Shown: positions 62,406 through 64,000 of the stretch, one piece after another
Layout of the letters: each line of letters starts with the position of its first letter
Position numbering within the stretch: the first letter of the stretch is position 1
Assembly (NCBI GenBank): GCA_020832305.1
Contig: JAFIEV010000028.1
Coordinates: 62,001 to 126,000, forward strand
DNA length: 64,000 nt
Direction: 5' to 3'
DNA from: Cyclobacteriaceae bacterium
Lineage (GTDB): Bacteria; Bacteroidota; Bacteroidia; Cytophagales; Cyclobacteriaceae
The notes under the pieces: model-generated
Database searches by the model: none
What the model saw: the letters and a program-made list of their open reading frames with translations, nothing else
What the model was told of the DNA's origin: nothing
Made by a program: the position numbers and the translations under genes

Positions 62406-64000
62406 ATGAAACTGCATATACTCAAACCCAGAAAAGCACTCAACAAAGCCTTCCTAAAGGTAAAACCCAACCGATCTGATATCGAACGGTTTAAATCGCA
62501 ATTCCGACTTCTGCTCCAAGGCATAAACGAATCAGAATCAGAGGAATACCACAAAAACCTGCTCACAACTTTTTTTAATGAATCCTGGTACAAACAAAAG
62601 CACTACATAAATACCAAAGGGCGCAATGACCTGGTCATCCATAATGGTCAGGATGCCAAAAGCCCGGTAGGCGTGATCCTCGAAACCAAAAAGCCTTCCA
62701 ACAAAAATGAAATGATCAGTCCCGGAAAGGTCAATACCAAAGCCTTTCATGAACTGGTCCTCTATTACCTCCGTGAACGCGTACAGCATAACAACATTGA
62801 AATCAAGCATCTGGTCATTACCAACCTGCACGAATGGTATATTTTCGATGTGGCGGTGTTTGATCGTCTTTTTGCCCAGAACAAAACCCTTGCTAAGCAA
62901 TTTGCCGACTTTGAAGCCGGCCGCCTGGCCGATACCAAAACCGATTTCTTTTACAGGCAAATCGCCGAACCTTTCATCGCCCAGCTCGATACAGAAGTCG
63001 AATGTACCCTTGTGCAGCTGGCTGATTATGAAAAAGCCCTGCACAGCGACAATCGCAGTGATGACAACCTTCTGATCGCACTGTACAAGCTGCTGTCGCC
63101 CGAGCATCTGCTGAAGCTGCCTTTCGCCAACGACAGCAACAGCCTCGATCGCCGCTTTTATACTGAATTGCTCCACATCATAGGTCTGGAAGAAAGCAAA
63201 GAAGGTGGCAAAAAAGTCATTGGCCGCAAAAATGAAGGAGACCGCGACTCCGGCTCCCTGCTCGAAGATACCATTATCCAGCTCGACAGCCTCGATAAAA
63301 TCAGCCGGCTCAACAAGCCATCCCAATTTGGCAGCAGTCACCCCGAGCGATTGTTTAACGTAGCCCTCGAGCTCTGCATCACCTGGATCAACCGCATCCT
63401 TTTTCTCAAACTACTCGAAGCCCAGCTCCTCAGCTACCACCGGCATGGCGGGGATGACAGGAATGACAGCAGAACTGCCACCAGGTCCGATGGTTCCTAT
63501 GCCTTCCTCAAGCTCGGCAAAATCAAAAACTACGACGACCTCAACAGCTTGTTTTTTCAGGTATTGGCCCGGCTTCCCGAAGAACGCCATCCTGATGTGC
63601 GGGACACCTTCAGCAAAGTACCCTACCTCAACAGTTCCCTGTTTGAGCCGACTGATATCGAACATGACACCCTTTTTATCAGTAACCTGAAAGACGACAA
63701 AAAGCTCTCTCTACACCCGCAAACGGTACTCAAAGACGGACAAGGCCGAAAGCTCAATGGTACACTCAACAGCCTTGAATATCTTTTCAGGTTTCTCGAT
63801 GCCTATGATTTTAGCAGTGAAGGGTCGGAAGAGATTCAGGAAGACAATAAAACCCTGATCAATGCTTCGGTACTCGGACTGATTTTCGAGAAAATCAACG
63901 GCTACAAAGACGGATCCTTTTTTACCCCTGGATTTATCACCATGTATATGTGCAGGGAGACCTTGCGAAAGGCCGTGGTACAGAAATTCAATGAAGTGAA
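62406..64000 (+). CDS. Type IIG-like restriction enzyme/DNA methyltransferase (partial, runs off the right edge)
   Basis: The plus-strand frame from ATG 62406 stays open to the window end (531 full codons). The N-terminus carries a PD-(D/E)xK-type nuclease pattern, NDLVIHNG (Asp75) followed by VILETKKP (Glu93, Lys95). At the far end, LIFEKINGYKDGSFFTP and ITMYMCRETL match the segment that leads into the N6-adenine methyltransferase domain of Eco57I-like enzymes, which lies beyond the window. Codons end in C far more often than in neighbouring genes, which suggests transfer. A short Gly/Asp/Arg insertion (HRHGGDDRNDSRTATRSDG, about residue 345) is encoded by near-repeats of GATGACAGG. Long minus-strand frames within it are shadows. 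Confidence 0.85.
   Translation, partial: MKLHILKPRKALNKAFLKVKPNRSDIERFKSQFRLLLQGINESESEEYHKNLLTTFFNESWYKQKHYINTKGRNDLVIHNGQDAKSPVGVILETKKPSNKNEMISPGKVNTKAFHELVLYYLRERVQHNNIEIKHLVITNLHEWYIFDVAVFDRLFAQNKTLAKQFADFEAGRLADTKTDFFYRQIAEPFIAQLDTEVECTLVQLADYEKALHSDNRSDDNLLIALYKLLSPEHLLKLPFANDSNSLDRRFYTELLHIIGLEESKEGGKKVIGRKNEGDRDSGSLLEDTIIQLDSLDKISRLNKPSQFGSSHPERLFNVALELCITWINRILFLKLLEAQLLSYHRHGGDDRNDSRTATRSDGSYAFLKLGKIKNYDDLNSLFFQVLARLPEERHPDVRDTFSKVPYLNSSLFEPTDIEHDTLFISNLKDDKKLSLHPQTVLKDGQGRKLNGTLNSLEYLFRFLDAYDFSSEGSEEIQEDNKTLINASVLGLIFEKINGYKDGSFFTPGFITMYMCRETLRKAVVQKFNEV

Noticed and set aside
62538-63341. 267-residue open frame on the minus strand
   Set aside because: It is antisense to the restriction-modification gene, whose plus-strand frame is open to the window end and shows nuclease motifs; the antisense frame has low-complexity Val/Phe-rich sequence caused by C-rich codons.
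1-64000. tRNA or rRNA genes
   Set aside because: No T-loop-like GGTTCGAATCC segment with matching acceptor stems and no rRNA-like stretch was seen on either strand by eye.

Overview
The window comes from a chromosome of a member of the Bacteroidota, probably a free-living Cytophagales-type bacterium; the genus cannot be fixed from sequence alone. The evidence is two SusC/SusD outer-membrane uptake pairs, an ECF sigma factor with a FecR-type anti-sigma factor, a lipoprotein TamA variant (TamL), several predicted lipoproteins with LxxC-type lipoboxes, few Shine-Dalgarno sequences, and occasional TAnnTTTG-like promoter boxes. There are no rRNA, tRNA or CRISPR features and no intact transposase.

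Layout. 0-8 kb: susC-susD-DUF4397 lipoprotein-CxxCH/FG-GAP lipoprotein, ended by a clear terminator. 8-13.7 kb (minus): a porin-like protein downstream of two consecutive two-component systems (RR-HK-RR-HK). 13.8-18 kb (minus): a tight operon pcm-thioesterase-HolD-like-proB-proA. 18.7-24 kb: LytTR regulator, then tamL-hemF-PAP2 phosphatase (minus) divergent from a TrmH-type RNA methyltransferase. 24-31 kb: TonB-dependent receptor, stand-alone four-helix sensor, VOC protein, a histidine kinase without an ATPase domain, a second and exported PIMT, and a small beta-barrel protein. 31-37 kb (minus): six-hairpin glycosidase lipoprotein-RidA-D-threonine aldolase/D-serine dehydratase-like enzyme-DUF5009 acyltransferase, plus a GreA-like factor. 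37-41.7 kb: aldo/keto reductase, flotillin-like FloA, B12-binding radical SAM protein, small secreted protein.

41.7-50 kb is an accessory island. It holds several families of dispersed palindromes and short tandem repeats, a DUF433/PIN-like toxin-antitoxin pair whose toxin has an in-frame stop, a frameshifted small gene, an orphan antitoxin-like small gene, and an unrecognised two-gene unit: an 813-residue protein ending in four 29-residue repeats, and a membrane protein. The same repeat families return at 61.7-62.3 kb, before a Type IIG-like restriction-modification gene that runs off the right edge.

50-61.6 kb is the most interesting functional unit: ECF sigma-FecR-SusC-SusD-PHP/CehA-like metallohydrolase-copper amine oxidase. 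The amine oxidase keeps the TPQ tyrosine, base aspartate and three copper histidines. The unit reads as a self-regulated outer-membrane uptake system tied to extracytoplasmic oxidation of an amine rather than to glycan breakdown; that purpose is inferred.
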